From Planctomycetota bacterium (GTDB lineage Bacteria; Planctomycetota; Planctomycetia; Pirellulales; UBA1268): 64,000 nt of DNA. Under the pieces are notes generated by a model. It did not search any database and was not told the DNA's origin. It worked only from the letters and a program-made list of their open reading frames with translations. The position numbers and the translations under genes are program-made. Position 1 is the first letter of the stretch; every line of letters begins with the position of its first letter. Location: NCBI GenBank assembly GCA_003669605.1, contig QWOP01000036.1, forward strand, positions 62,001 to 126,000, read 5' to 3'. Of the stretch, positions 8,664 through 18,160 are shown in pieces.

Positions 8664-9617
8664 TCACGCCCGTTCGATCCGCACGCTTTTGACAAGCGTT
8701 TCCACCGCCGGCCGCTCCAGCCGCCCTGCCAGAAGGGTGCCGCAGTTGAAAGCGGCGCAGGCCATGCCGAAGCGGAGCGCCTCAAGCGGTTCGCTGCCGC
8801 GGGCGATCTGCACGGCGAACCCCGCCGCCAGACAGTCGCCACAACCGATTGGGTTGACGATTCTTTCGATCGACGGCGGAACGAATCGGAACCAGTTTCC
8901 CTGGGGATCGATCACCAGCGCCGGCTGAGCGCCATCAGTCACCAGCACCCATCCAGCCCCCAGTTCCCGCAGCTCCTCCATGCCCCTGCGGAGATCGGCC
9001 TCGCTTTCAAGCGATCTCCCCACCGTCTTTGCCAGTTCCTCCCGATTAGGTTTCACCAGCAACGGCCGACAGGGAAGCGCCGCGAGGAGTTCCGGACCAC
9101 GGGCATCGAGAAGCGCCGGACAGGATGTGACTCCGAGCAGATCGCGGTAGATCGTCGAGGGGGTGCCGGCAGGAAGCGATCCGGAAAGGACGACGACCGA
9201 CGCATCGGTCACGGCAACAGCATAGGCCTCGATGAACCGGGCGAGTTCGGCGGCCGTCACCGGGCCTGCGTTCTGCACCAGCTCGGTCGTCTTTCCAGTG
9301 GCGCTGTCCAGCAGCGTCGTACAGGTCCTTGTCTCGGCATCCGTCGGCACGGCAATCAGATCGATTCCGAGACTGACAAACTCCGCAGCCGTCGCGGCAG
9401 CAGGCACGCCACCGAGCACCGTCACCGCCCGGCAGTCGCACCCGAGGGAGTGAAGTGCCACGGCGACATTGAGCACCTTGCCGCTGGCACAACGCCATAT
9501 CTCGGTGGCCCGATTGACATTCCCTGGCACCAGTGCGTCGAAACGCATGATCGACTGCCAGGCCGGGGAAAGACCGGCGGCGACAACAGGACCTGATGGG
9601 GCGGGATGAGGCGTCAT
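8664..9617 (-). CDS. PfkB-family sugar (phosphate) kinase, 1-phosphofructokinase-like
   Basis: Cytoplasmic ribokinase-fold kinase, 317 residues. The N-terminal region AAGLSPAWQSIMRFDALVPG and the glycine-rich SGKVLNVAVALHSLG fit the FruK/LacC branch (hexose-phosphate kinases) better than ribokinase. The C-terminal PfkB signature is NPIGCGDCLAAGFA, with a Cys in place of the usual Ala or Thr inside the G-x-G-D anion hole; the Asp is the catalytic base. VKPNREEL is the usual nucleotide-site motif. A longer open frame reaches 10025 but runs through the divergent gene; ATG 9617 fits the family start. It is divergent from the large fusion gene, with 72 bases between starts. Exact substrate unknown. 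Confidence 0.82.
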   Translation of the reverse strand: MTPHPAPSGPVVAAGLSPAWQSIMRFDALVPGNVNRATEIWRCASGKVLNVAVALHSLGCDCRAVTVLGGVPAAATAAEFVSLGIDLIAVPTDAETRTCTTLLDSATGKTTELVQNAGPVTAAELARFIEAYAVAVTDASVVVLSGSLPAGTPSTIYRDLLGVTSCPALLDARGPELLAALPCRPLLVKPNREELAKTVGRSLESEADLRRGMEELRELGAGWVLVTDGAQPALVIDPQGNWFRFVPPSIERIVNPIGCGDCLAAGFAVQIARGSEPLEALRFGMACAAFNCGTLLAGRLERPAVETLVKSVRIERA

Positions 9618-9689
9618 GGTCACGCTGACTTGGTGGGAGGAACTGGAATTGAATAGTGTAAAGACCGCACCTCCCTGGGAAACTTGACC

Positions 9690-12600
9690 ATGCCCTGTCC
9701 TCTCCGCAGCACCGCCAGCATCCTGATCGCGGTTTGGGCATCGCTTGCCGGACCGACAGCGGCCGTTCGCACCGCCGAGCTTCCGCCGGGGCTCGTCCTC
9801 CACCTCGACCTGGCCGATGCGGCTCCCGGACCGGTGTCGAGCCTCGCTGACCGGGCCACCTCCGGGCGGGCCTTTGTTCAAGGTGATGCGGCGGCGCAGC
9901 CAACCGCGGTGACAGTGGGGAATGGATCGGTCCTCCGCTTCGACGGCCTCGACGATCACCTCCGCCTCACCTCCACCGGGCTGAAGGCCGAGTCTCTCAC
10001 CCTCTTCGTTGTCGCCGCCCCCCATGCCAATCTCGGCGACTTCCGCGGTCTCTTTGCCACCAACGCCCCCGGTGCACGCGACTACGAATCGGGGCTCTCA
10101 CTCGATCTCGGCCCCGGCCCCACCCGCTCCCTCGAGCAGATCAATGTTGAAGGAAAGGGGTTTGGCGGCGCCCGCGACCTCCGCGCATCATCGTCCCCCT
10201 TCGGCTTGCTGCACGTCTTCGAGGTGGTGCTCGATGCCGCTGCAGGGGAGGTTCGCCTCCTTGTTGACGGCACGCCGGAAGGCTCGCGGCCTTTTGAAAA
10301 TGGACTGATCTCGCTCGACGAAATCACGCTCGGCGCCCGCTACTACACCAACGGCCCCGGGGCGCAGCAGGTCCGGGGAAGCCTCCAAGGGGACATCGCC
10401 GAGGTGCTGCTCTTCGACCGTGCGCTCACCTTCGAAGAGGCGGCGACCGTCCGCCTCATCCTCACCCAGAAGTCTGCGGCGCTCGCCGCGGCCCTGCCGG
10501 CCACGCTCGACCTGGCGACGACACGGGGCCCGAGCCTCGAAATCGTCGCTGATCCGCCGGCGATCCAAATGCTCGTACCCGGCTTCGCGGTCCGGGAGAT
10601 TCCAGTGGCGCTTCCCAACGTCAACAACGTCCGTTTCCGTGCCGATGGGACACTGGTCACGCTGGGGTACGGCGGCGACATCCACTTGCTCCATGACACC
10701 GACGGCGATGGTCTCGAAGACACCGCCGCCCGCTCCTACCACAACACCGGCAACCTCCGTGGCCCGATCGGTCTTCTCCTCACGCCGCCCGGCTACGCGC
10801 ATGGCCAGGGGATGTTCGTGGCTTCGAAAGGAAAAGTGTCGCTGCTCACCGACACCGACGGCGATGACATCATCGACAACGAGCGCGTCGTGGCCAGCGG
10901 CTGGAAAGAGATCGCGCAGAACGTCGATGCGACGGGCCTGGCGATGGGCCCCGACGGCAGCCTCTACTTTGCCCTCGACGTCGCCGATTTCTCCAACGCC
11001 TATCTCCTCGACGTTGACGGCAAGGCGGCCTACGACGTCCGCGACGAACGTGGCACGATCCAGCGGATCTCAGCCGATCTTACGCACCGCGAGCCAGTCT
11101 GCACCGGGGTCCGCTTTCCGATCGCCTTGGCCTTCAACGACCGTGGCGACCTGTTCTGCACCGAACAGGAAGGGGCGACCTGGCTCGCCAACGGCAATCC
11201 CCTCGATGAATTGCTTCATGTTCGACTCGACGGCACTGCGCCACGGATGAACGTCACCGGAATGCGCCACTTCGGCTTCCCCCCGCGCCACCCGCTGCAT
11301 AACCCCAGCATCATCGACGAGCCATCGACGTTTGACTTTGGCCCCCAGCACCAATCGACCTGCGGCATGGTTTTTAATCTGGCCGTGTCGGCAGGAAAGC
11401 CGTTTGGGCCGGCGTGGTGGGCCAATGACGCGCTGGTCTGCGGCGAGTCACGTGGGAAACTGTGGCGGACGTCGCTGGTGGATACTCCCGCGGGCTACGT
11501 GGCGGCAAGCCAACTCATCGCCTGCCTGCAGATGCTCACCGTCGATGCAGCCATAGCCCCGAACGGCGACCTCGTCGTCGCCTGCCACTCCGGTCCTCCC
11601 GATTGGGGCACGGGCCCCGCCGGTATCGGCAAGTTGTTCCGGATCTCGATCGAGCACCTCGAGGCCCCGCGGCCGGTGGCCACCTGGGCAGAGACTCCGC
11701 AGGAGATCCGCATTGCCTTCGATCGGCCGCTCGATCCCGCGGCTCTTTCGGGACTTGCGGAGCGGACCACCGTCGACCATGGCGAATGTGTCCGCGCCGG
11801 TGATCGCTTCGAGACGCTGGAGCCCCCCTACGCCGTCGTCCAAACCCAAAAACTCGCCCCCCGCCACCGGCTCGCGGTCAGTTCCGCCGCGCTCACTGCC
11901 GACCGGCGAACGGTGATCCTCGGCACCGAGCCGATCCCGAGTCGTACGCACCTGGCGGTGTCGATGCCGTTCGCCCCCGGCCCGGCTGCCGCCGATACCA
12001 AAGAGAGTCCAGACGCTCTCCGGCAGCACCCTTGGATCGACGTCGATTTTTCCACTGCCGGCGTACAGTCGCACTGGCTCGCCACCCCCAACACTCCGGC
12101 CCGTTCCGACTTGCCGGCCGGCGCACCAGCCGGATGGCTGCCCCATCTCGATCTCGCCGTTGCCCGCCGGCTGACGGCCGGTTCCGCCGGCCACGACCAG
12201 ATGTGGGCAACATTGTCGCAGCCTGGCCAACTCGAATTGGCAACGCGCGTCGATCTCTCGCAGCTCCTGCGCCCGGCCGTCCAACCGGGGAGCAGACTCG
12301 ACCACGAGTGGCCCCCGGAGACGGCGACGCTCGTTTTCACCGCCGACCGCGAATTCGACCTCTCGGCGACTGCCGCCAAGATGCCGCTCGAAGTGACGAC
12401 CGTGGCCCACCCTGATGGCAACGTGACAGCCACGTTGACCGCGCCAGCCGGCATCCGCGAGCCGGTCGACCTGCGGCTCGCGCTGGCCACCGGCGGCGCC
12501 CGCCTGCCCCGGCTCACCGTCGCCTTCCACACCGCCGAAGACTCCACGCCGCGTCCGCTCCAGCTCCACCGCTTCGTTCTTCCTTGGGCTGCCGATGCCT

Positions 12601-13847
12601 CCGGCCCAGGGGAGAAGTCCGGGCCGCAGCGGATCGCTGAACTCGAAGGCGGCAGCTGGGGGCGAGGTCGGCGCGTCTTCCTTTCGGAGGTGGCTGGCTG
12701 TTCAAAGTGTCATTCCGTGAGCGGCGGCGGCGCCACGGTTGGGCCCGATCTCGGCAACCTCATCCACCGCGATCTGGCGAGCGTCTCCCGCGACATCCGC
12801 CACCCCAGTTTCGCGATCAACCCCGACTTCACGACGCACGTCGTCCATCTCGACGACGGCCGGGTACTGACGGGGGTGCTGCAGACGCGCGAAGGCAGAC
12901 TGCTGCTTGGTGATGCCGAGGGGAAATGGACGGAACTCGAGCGGGCCGCGATCGATCTCCTCGAGCCCTCTGCGGTCTCGGTGATGCCGCAGGGGATCCT
13001 CGACAAACTGCCGCCGGAGCAAGCGCGTGACCTCCTCACCTATCTCCTCACAGCCCCGCCGTCGATGCCGCTGGAATCGGCCCTCGACGCACCGCCGGTG
13101 CGGTCTCGGCGTGAGGTGGCAGCGGCGCTTGCGGGCAGCGTGCCGGTGACGGCGCCCACGCCGCTGCGCGTCGTGCTGATCGATGGCGAGAAAGACCATG
13201 GCCCCGGGGAACACGATTATCCGGCCTGGCGGGAGAAGTGGCTGCAACTGCTCGCCGCAGCGGAGAATGTGAGCCTGACCGCCGTGCGGGAATTTCCCTC
13301 CGCCGAGGAAGTTGCTGCGGCCGACCTCCTCGTCTTCTTCCAGCGGGGCAGCTTTGCCGACCGCCGGCCGGCGGCCATGGATGGCTTTTTGAAGCGTGGC
13401 GGGGGCGCTGTCTACATTCACTGGGCAGTGGACGGCCGCGACCGGGCGGTCGATTTCTCCCAGCGGATCGGGCTGGCAGCGCTCGGAGGCTCGATCGGCT
13501 TTCGGCACGGCCCGCTCGACCTCACGCTGCACAACCGCGAGCATCCAATCCTCCGCAACTTCGAATCACTCTCACTCCACGACGAAAGTTACTGGAAACT
13601 CTCCGGCGATCCGGCCGGCGTCACGCTCCTGGCAACGAGCGACGAGGAGGGGATGGCAACTCCGCAGATGTGGGTTAAGGAGCATGGGCAGGGGCGGGTG
13701 TTTGTCAGCATCCCCGGCCACTACAGCTGGACGTTTGACGATCCCCTCTTCCGGATCCTCCTCCTCCGCGGGATCGCCTGGGCGGCCCACCAACCAGTCG
13801 ACCGCTTCAACGATCTCGTCACGCCGGGAGCGCGGATGAGCCGGTGA
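9690..13847 (+). CDS. Secreted LamG - heme-binding beta-propeller - cytochrome c - ThuA fusion protein
   Basis: Very large exported protein of 1385 residues. After a signal peptide (about 1-25) comes a LamG/concanavalin-like lectin domain (about 30-250, LRFDGLDDHLRL and DIAEVLLFDRALT). It is followed by a planctomycete-type membrane-bound-dehydrogenase beta-propeller (about 270-660; VNNVRFRADGTLVTLGYGG, DTDGDGLED, QHQSTCGMVFN). A single c-type heme site GCSKCH lies near residue 1005 with PDLGNLIHRDLASVSRDI after it. From about 1155 to the end is a ThuA-like glutamine-amidotransferase fold (VVLIDGEKDHGPGEHDYPAW). The parts suggest periplasmic oxidation of a carbohydrate with electrons passed to the heme. 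ATG 9690 follows a GGGA and gives a proper signal peptide. Substrate and electron acceptor are inferred only. Confidence 0.88.
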   Translation: MPCPLRSTASILIAVWASLAGPTAAVRTAELPPGLVLHLDLADAAPGPVSSLADRATSGRAFVQGDAAAQPTAVTVGNGSVLRFDGLDDHLRLTSTGLKAESLTLFVVAAPHANLGDFRGLFATNAPGARDYESGLSLDLGPGPTRSLEQINVEGKGFGGARDLRASSSPFGLLHVFEVVLDAAAGEVRLLVDGTPEGSRPFENGLISLDEITLGARYYTNGPGAQQVRGSLQGDIAEVLLFDRALTFEEAATVRLILTQKSAALAAALPATLDLATTRGPSLEIVADPPAIQMLVPGFAVREIPVALPNVNNVRFRADGTLVTLGYGGDIHLLHDTDGDGLEDTAARSYHNTGNLRGPIGLLLTPPGYAHGQGMFVASKGKVSLLTDTDGDDIIDNERVVASGWKEIAQNVDATGLAMGPDGSLYFALDVADFSNAYLLDVDGKAAYDVRDERGTIQRISADLTHREPVCTGVRFPIALAFNDRGDLFCTEQEGATWLANGNPLDELLHVRLDGTAPRMNVTGMRHFGFPPRHPLHNPSIIDEPSTFDFGPQHQSTCGMVFNLAVSAGKPFGPAWWANDALVCGESRGKLWRTSLVDTPAGYVAASQLIACLQMLTVDAAIAPNGDLVVACHSGPPDWGTGPAGIGKLFRISIEHLEAPRPVATWAETPQEIRIAFDRPLDPAALSGLAERTTVDHGECVRAGDRFETLEPPYAVVQTQKLAPRHRLAVSSAALTADRRTVILGTEPIPSRTHLAVSMPFAPGPAAADTKESPDALRQHPWIDVDFSTAGVQSHWLATPNTPARSDLPAGAPAGWLPHLDLAVARRLTAGSAGHDQMWATLSQPGQLELATRVDLSQLLRPAVQPGSRLDHEWPPETATLVFTADREFDLSATAAKMPLEVTTVAHPDGNVTATLTAPAGIREPVDLRLALATGGARLPRLTVAFHTAEDSTPRPLQLHRFVLPWAADASGPGEKSGPQRIAELEGGSWGRGRRVFLSEVAGCSKCHSVSGGGATVGPDLGNLIHRDLASVSRDIRHPSFAINPDFTTHVVHLDDGRVLTGVLQTREGRLLLGDAEGKWTELERAAIDLLEPSAVSVMPQGILDKLPPEQARDLLTYLLTAPPSMPLESALDAPPVRSRREVAAALAGSVPVTAPTPLRVVLIDGEKDHGPGEHDYPAWREKWLQLLAAAENVSLTAVREFPSAEEVAAADLLVFFQRGSFADRRPAAMDGFLKRGGGAVYIHWAVDGRDRAVDFSQRIGLAALGGSIGFRHGPLDLTLHNREHPILRNFESLSLHDESYWKLSGDPAGVTLLATSDEEGMATPQMWVKEHGQGRVFVSIPGHYSWTFDDPLFRILLLRGIAWAAHQPVDRFNDLVTPGARMSR

Positions 13848-13921
13848 GCATTGAGACCACCGCGGCTCGACCCCACCCCCTGCGGAGTGGGTGTGCCTGG
13901 GAAAGCCCCGGAGCCACTCCA

Positions 13922-13951
13922 GATGCCCGACGATGCCCGACGATGCCCGAC
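13922..13951. repeat. Triple 10-bp tandem repeat
   Basis: GATGCCCGAC is repeated three times without a break in the 148-base gap between the fusion gene and carB, whose 3' ends face each other. No T-run hairpin accompanies it. Probably replication slippage. Confidence 0.85.
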
Positions 13952-13995
13952 TGCAGGCCCTTGAGGCCTCGTGGCCGGCACACTCCCCGCCCGCA

Positions 13996-16900
13996 TCAGC
14001 CGGGCGGCGGAAACCGGTCTTGAATCGCCTGCACCGTGAGGGGATCGGTGCGCATCCCCTCCATCGCCCGGACGCAGGCCTCGGCCGCGGGAAGCGTGGT
14101 GATACAGGGCACGCCATGGAGCACGCTCGCCGCCCGGATCCGCCCCTCGTCGGTGCGGGCGCCCTTCCCGCGCGGGGTGTTGAAGATCAGGTGCACCCGG
14201 CCGTCGATGAGATGGTCGAGAAGGTTCGGATGCCCCTCTTGAAGCTTCTTCACCGTCTCCACCGGGATCCCGGCGGCAGCCAGCGCACGGGCCGTGCCGG
14301 AAGTGGCAATCAACTCGAAGCCCATCGCCACGAGCCTGCGGGCGCAGTCGACCATCTGTTCCTTGGCCTGCTGGCTGGCGACGCTCAAGAAGATCGTTCC
14401 CTTCTCCGGCAGGAGGATGCCGGCGGCGAGTTGACTCTTGGCGAACGCCGTGGAGAACCGGTCCGCGACCCCCATCACCTCGCCCGTCGAACGCATCTCC
14501 GGGCCCAGGACAATGTCGACGCCGGCAAACTTCACAAACGGAAAGACGCTCTCCTTGACACTGACATGCGATGGCACGGGGTCGGAGGTCACCCCCTGCT
14601 CTTCAAGTGACATCCCCGCCATCACCTTGACGGCCACCTTGGCCACCGCCAGGCCAGTCGCCTTGGCCACGAAGGGGACGGTCCGGCTGGCCCGGGGATT
14701 GACCTCGATGACATACAGCGTCGGCCGCCCGTCTTCACGTTTGACCGCGAACTGAACATTCATCAGACCGACCACCCCCAGGCTCCGCGCCATGCCAATG
14801 GCGGCAGTCCGGATCTCCTCGACCATCTCCGCCGACAGGCTGTGGGGGGGGATGCAGCAGGCCGAGTCGCCCGAGTGCACCCCAGCCTCCTCGATGTGCT
14901 CCATGACGCCGGCAACGATCACCCGCTGGCCGTCGGAGATGCAATCGACATCGACCTCGATGGCGTCCTCAAGGAAGCGATCGATGAGCACCGGCTGGCC
15001 CTGCGCCACAACAAACGCCTCGGCCACGTACCGTTCAAACTGCGTGTTGTCGTAGCAGATCTCCATTGCCCGGCCACCGAGGACGAAACTCGGTCGCACC
15101 AGCGACGGGTAGCCGATCCGCTGCACCTCACGGCGGGCCTGCTCCAGAGTCCGGGCGATGCCGCTGGCAGGCTGCTTGAGGTCGAGGCGCTCCAGCAGCG
15201 CCTTGAATTTCTCCCGGTCCTCGGCCTGCTCGATGGTATCGACGCTGGTGCCGATGATCGGCAGGCCGGCGGAGGCAAGAGCCCGGGCAAGGTTCAGCGG
15301 CGTCTGCCCACCGAGCTGCACAATCACGCCGTCGGGCTGGATACGGTCGGCGATGTTGAGGACGTCCTCGCAGGTGAGCGGCTCGAAGAACAGCATGTCG
15401 CTGGTGTCGTAGTCGGTGCTCACCGTCTCCGGATTGGAGTTGACCATCACGCTCTCGATGCCCATCTCGCGAAGGGCGTAACTGGCGTGGCAGCAGCAGT
15501 AGTCGAATTCGATCCCCTGGCCGATGCGGTTGGGCCCACCGCCAAGGATCATGACCCGTTTCTTTCCGGGGGTCCGGGGCCGCGTTTCGTCTTCCTCTTC
15601 CCACGAGGAGTAGTAGTAGGGGGTCTGGGCCTCGAACTCGGCGGCACAGGTGTCGACGGCCTTGTAGGCGGCGACGATGCCGCGGCGTTTTCGCTCGGCC
15701 CGGACCTCCATCTCGGCAGCACCGAGGAGCTTCGAGAGCTGCCGGTCGGAGAAGCCGGCCTGCTTCGCAATCCGCAGTAACCCGTCGTCGATGGCGGCGA
15801 GCGACCCCTGCGACTCGAGCAGACACTCTAATTCCACGATCTGAGAGATCTGGTCGAGGAACCAGCGGTCGATCGCCGTGGCTTCGTGGATCTCCTCCAC
15901 GGTCATCCCGGCCTTGAACGCATACCGCAGATACCACACTCTCTCCGGATCGGGGGTGGAGATGCGGGCCACGATGTCGTCACGGGAGGGCTCGGCAGCG
16001 GTGCCCCACAGATCCTTGCCGTCACATCCCAGTCCAAAGGCCCCCACTTCAAGTCCACGGAGTGCCTTCTGGAAGGCCTCCTTGAAGGTCCTGCCGATGG
16101 CCATCGTCTCCCCAACGCTCTTCATCTGCGTCGTCAGCCGACTGTCCGCCTCCGGAAATTTCTCGAAGGCGAATCGGGGAACCTTGACCACGCAGTAATC
16201 AATCGACGGCTCGAAGCAGGCCAGCGTCTTGCGGGTGATGTCGTTGGGCAGTTCGTGCAGCCGCCAACCAACGGCGAGTTTGGCGGCAATCTTGGCAATC
16301 GGGAAGCCGGTGGCCTTGCTGGCCAGCGCCGAGGAGCGGCTCACCCGCGGGTTCATCTCAATGACGATCATCCGGCCGTTGGTGGGATGGACGGCGAACT
16401 GGATGTTCGATCCGCCGGTGTCGACCCCGATGGCGCGGATCACGGCGAAACTGGCGTCGCGCATCCGCTGGTACTGGCGGTCGGTGAGCGTCATGGCCGG
16501 CGCCACGGTGATCGAGTCGCCGGTGTGGACCCCGCAGGGATCGAGGTTCTCGATGGAGCAGATGATGACGGCGTTGTCGTCGGCGTCGCGCATGACCTCC
16601 ATTTCGAATTCTTTCCAGCCGAGGATCGATTCCTCGACTAGCACCTCCCCGACCGGCGAGAGATCGAGCCCCCGCTGCACCCGGCTGTCGAACTCGTCGC
16701 GGTTGTAGGCCACTCCGGAACCGGAGCCGCCGAGGGTGAAACTGGGCCGGATGACGGCCGGAAGGCCGATCTCGGAGAGCACCTCGCGGGCCTCCGGCAA
16801 TGACCGGACAATCCGGCCGCGGCAGGTCTCGAGGCCGATCTTCCCCATCGTCGCCTTGAAGATCTCCCGGTCTTCACCACGTTTGATGGCATCGACCTTG

Positions 16901-17253
16901 GCGCCGATCATCTCCACGCCATGGCGGGCGAGGACACCGTGGCGGTCGAGTTCCATGGCGAGGTTCAGGGCGGTCTGGCCTCCGAGCGTCGGCAGCACCG
17001 CATCGGGCTTCTCGATCTCGATCACTTTCTCGAGCATCTGCCAGGTGAGCGGTTCGACGTACGTCCGGTCCGCCGTGCTCGGATCGGTCATGATCGTGGC
17101 CGGATTCGAATTCACCAGCACCACGCGATAGCCATCCTCGCGGAGGGCCTTGCAGGCCTGCGTGCCGGAATAGTCGAATTCGCACGCCTGCCCGATGACA
17201 ATCGGCCCGGAGCCGATGAGGAGGATCGTGTGCAGGTCGTCGCGGCGGGGCAT
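13996..17253 (-). CDS. carB: Carbamoyl-phosphate synthase large subunit CarB
   Basis: Makes carbamoyl phosphate from ammonia (delivered by CarA), bicarbonate and two ATP, for pyrimidine and arginine synthesis. At 1085 residues it has the usual length. It starts [20 protein letters not shown] at ATG 17253, the family N-terminus; an upstream open stretch to 17394 is discarded. Two homologous ATP-grasp halves are visible: first [20 protein letters not shown] and [12 protein letters not shown], second [20 protein letters not shown] and [11 protein letters not shown]. The last 130 residues ([20 protein letters not shown] onwards) are the MGS-like allosteric domain. carA is not beside it, so subunit genes are dispersed. 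No oddities apart from a divergent, hairpin-rich upstream region shared with ahpD. Confidence 0.97.
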   Translation of the reverse strand: MPRRDDLHTILLIGSGPIVIGQACEFDYSGTQACKALREDGYRVVLVNSNPATIMTDPSTADRTYVEPLTWQMLEKVIEIEKPDAVLPTLGGQTALNLAMELDRHGVLARHGVEMIGAKVDAIKRGEDREIFKATMGKIGLETCRGRIVRSLPEAREVLSEIGLPAVIRPSFTLGGSGSGVAYNRDEFDSRVQRGLDLSPVGEVLVEESILGWKEFEMEVMRDADDNAVIICSIENLDPCGVHTGDSITVAPAMTLTDRQYQRMRDASFAVIRAIGVDTGGSNIQFAVHPTNGRMIVIEMNPRVSRSSALASKATGFPIAKIAAKLAVGWRLHELPNDITRKTLACFEPSIDYCVVKVPRFAFEKFPEADSRLTTQMKSVGETMAIGRTFKEAFQKALRGLEVGAFGLGCDGKDLWGTAAEPSRDDIVARISTPDPERVWYLRYAFKAGMTVEEIHEATAIDRWFLDQISQIVELECLLESQGSLAAIDDGLLRIAKQAGFSDRQLSKLLGAAEMEVRAERKRRGIVAAYKAVDTCAAEFEAQTPYYYSSWEEEDETRPRTPGKKRVMILGGGPNRIGQGIEFDYCCCHASYALREMGIESVMVNSNPETVSTDYDTSDMLFFEPLTCEDVLNIADRIQPDGVIVQLGGQTPLNLARALASAGLPIIGTSVDTIEQAEDREKFKALLERLDLKQPASGIARTLEQARREVQRIGYPSLVRPSFVLGGRAMEICYDNTQFERYVAEAFVVAQGQPVLIDRFLEDAIEVDVDCISDGQRVIVAGVMEHIEEAGVHSGDSACCIPPHSLSAEMVEEIRTAAIGMARSLGVVGLMNVQFAVKREDGRPTLYVIEVNPRASRTVPFVAKATGLAVAKVAVKVMAGMSLEEQGVTSDPVPSHVSVKESVFPFVKFAGVDIVLGPEMRSTGEVMGVADRFSTAFAKSQLAAGILLPEKGTIFLSVASQQAKEQMVDCARRLVAMGFELIATSGTARALAAAGIPVETVKKLQEGHPNLLDHLIDGRVHLIFNTPRGKGARTDEGRIRAASVLHGVPCITTLPAAEACVRAMEGMRTDPLTVQAIQDRFPPPG

Positions 17254-17479
17254 GGAGGGATCCGGGCAGGGGGGCGGGCAGCGGGTGAACGCTGCGGCGG
17301 GCGGGCTGCGGGCAAACGTGCAAAACGTACCATCCGGGCCGTCCCGGCAGCAACGAACGACTACAATCCCCGCTGCAACCAGCGTTCCACTCACGAGACC
17401 CCCGGCAGATCTTCCGCCTCAGCAGGCTGCGGATAGACTGCCGGAAAAGAGTGGCACGAGCTGGTCGCAAGTGCGCCGG

Positions 17480-17508
17480 GCTGGGAAAAACAGGCGGTTT
17501 TTCCCAGC
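17480..17508. promoter_or_regulatory. Perfect 11-bp stem-loop upstream of ahpD
   Basis: GCTGGGAAAAA (17480-17490), a 7-base loop and TTTTTCCCAGC (17498-17508) form a perfect inverted repeat. It is not a standard terminator because the T-run lies inside the stem. The core CTGGGA/TCCCAG occurs again as a second dyad at 17514-17519 and 17531-17536, giving four half sites in 57 bases. Possible operator or leader structure for ahpD and/or carB. Confidence 0.7.
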
Positions 17509-17512
17509 GGTG

Positions 17513-17540
17513 TTCCCAGTGAAAAAATGTCTGGGATGAT
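17513..17540 (+). promoter_or_regulatory. Candidate ahpD promoter overlapping a dyad
   Basis: TTCCCA (17513-17518), a 16-base spacer and GATGAT (17535-17540) match the sigma70 consensus at 8 of 12 positions and sit 45 bases before the ahpD ATG. Both boxes overlap the second TCCCAG/CTGGGA dyad, the arrangement expected for a repressor-controlled promoter. Inference from pattern. Confidence 0.35.
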
Positions 17541-17584
17541 TTGCCCAACGGCCAGTGAGCCCGCGCTCCCCCCGGAACCGATCC

Positions 17585-18124
17585 ATGTCAATCGCAACCC
17601 CGGCCCTCGACATCCTCCGCGACACGCTTCCGGATGAACTCAAGGACATCCGCCTCAACCTCGCAAGTGTGCTCGCAGGCGAGAACCTTGTGCCCTCCCA
17701 GAGTCTGGGAATCGCGCTTGCGGCAGCACACTTCCTCCGCTGCCGGTCTCTCGTTGTGGCGATGGAGTCTGACATCCATACGAGCCAGGGAACGGCTGCT
17801 GCGGCGGTGATCTCGGATGCCGTCGCCGCCGCCGGACTGATGGCGATGAATACCGTCTATTACCGCTTCCGCCACATGATCCGCAAGGAAAGTTACGACG
17901 CCCGGTCTCCTCGGCTGCGGATGAGCCGGATGATCCAGCCGACGACCACCAAACTCGACTTCGAATTGATGAGCCTGGCCTGCGCAGCGCTGGCGGGCTG
18001 TGAATTGTGCATCCAGAACCACGAAAAAAGTCTTCTGCACCTGGGGGCCAGCGAAGATGCCTGCCACGATGCGGTGCGGATCGCCGCGGTGGTATCGGCC
18101 GCTGCCTGCGGCCTTTCCGATTGA
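17585..18124 (+). CDS. ahpD: Alkyl hydroperoxide reductase AhpD (carboxymuconolactone decarboxylase fold)
   Basis: Cytoplasmic thiol reductase of the AhpD family, 179 residues, close in length to mycobacterial AhpD. N-terminal LPDELKDIRLNLASVL and the central MAMNTVYYRFRHMI match that family along the whole length. The catalytic set is complete: E127, and C139-x-x-C142 with H146 in GCELCIQNHEK. In mycobacteria AhpD recycles the peroxiredoxin AhpC; no ahpC is visible here, so the partner is encoded elsewhere or differs. ATG 17585 is chosen because the family begins here; a 10-codon upstream extension exists. The gene stands 36 bases before the VHL-domain protease gene on the same strand. Confidence 0.92.
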   Translation: MSIATPALDILRDTLPDELKDIRLNLASVLAGENLVPSQSLGIALAAAHFLRCRSLVVAMESDIHTSQGTAAAAVISDAVAAAGLMAMNTVYYRFRHMIRKESYDARSPRLRMSRMIQPTTTKLDFELMSLACAALAGCELCIQNHEKSLLHLGASEDACHDAVRIAAVVSAAACGLSD

Positions 18125-18160
18125 TTCCCTCGGGCCATCTTTTCGCGGAGAAAGCCTGCC

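Larger units (their letters stand above)
17254..17584. other. Divergent intergenic region between carB and ahpD
   Basis: This 331-base stretch separates the starts of carB (minus) and ahpD (plus). Its right third carries two adjacent dyads built from TCCCAG/CTGGGA half sites and a candidate ahpD promoter overlapping them. The left part is GC-rich, shows the unused upstream extension of the carB frame, and no convincing promoter for carB, RNA gene or small open frame with coding character was seen. Confidence 0.6.
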
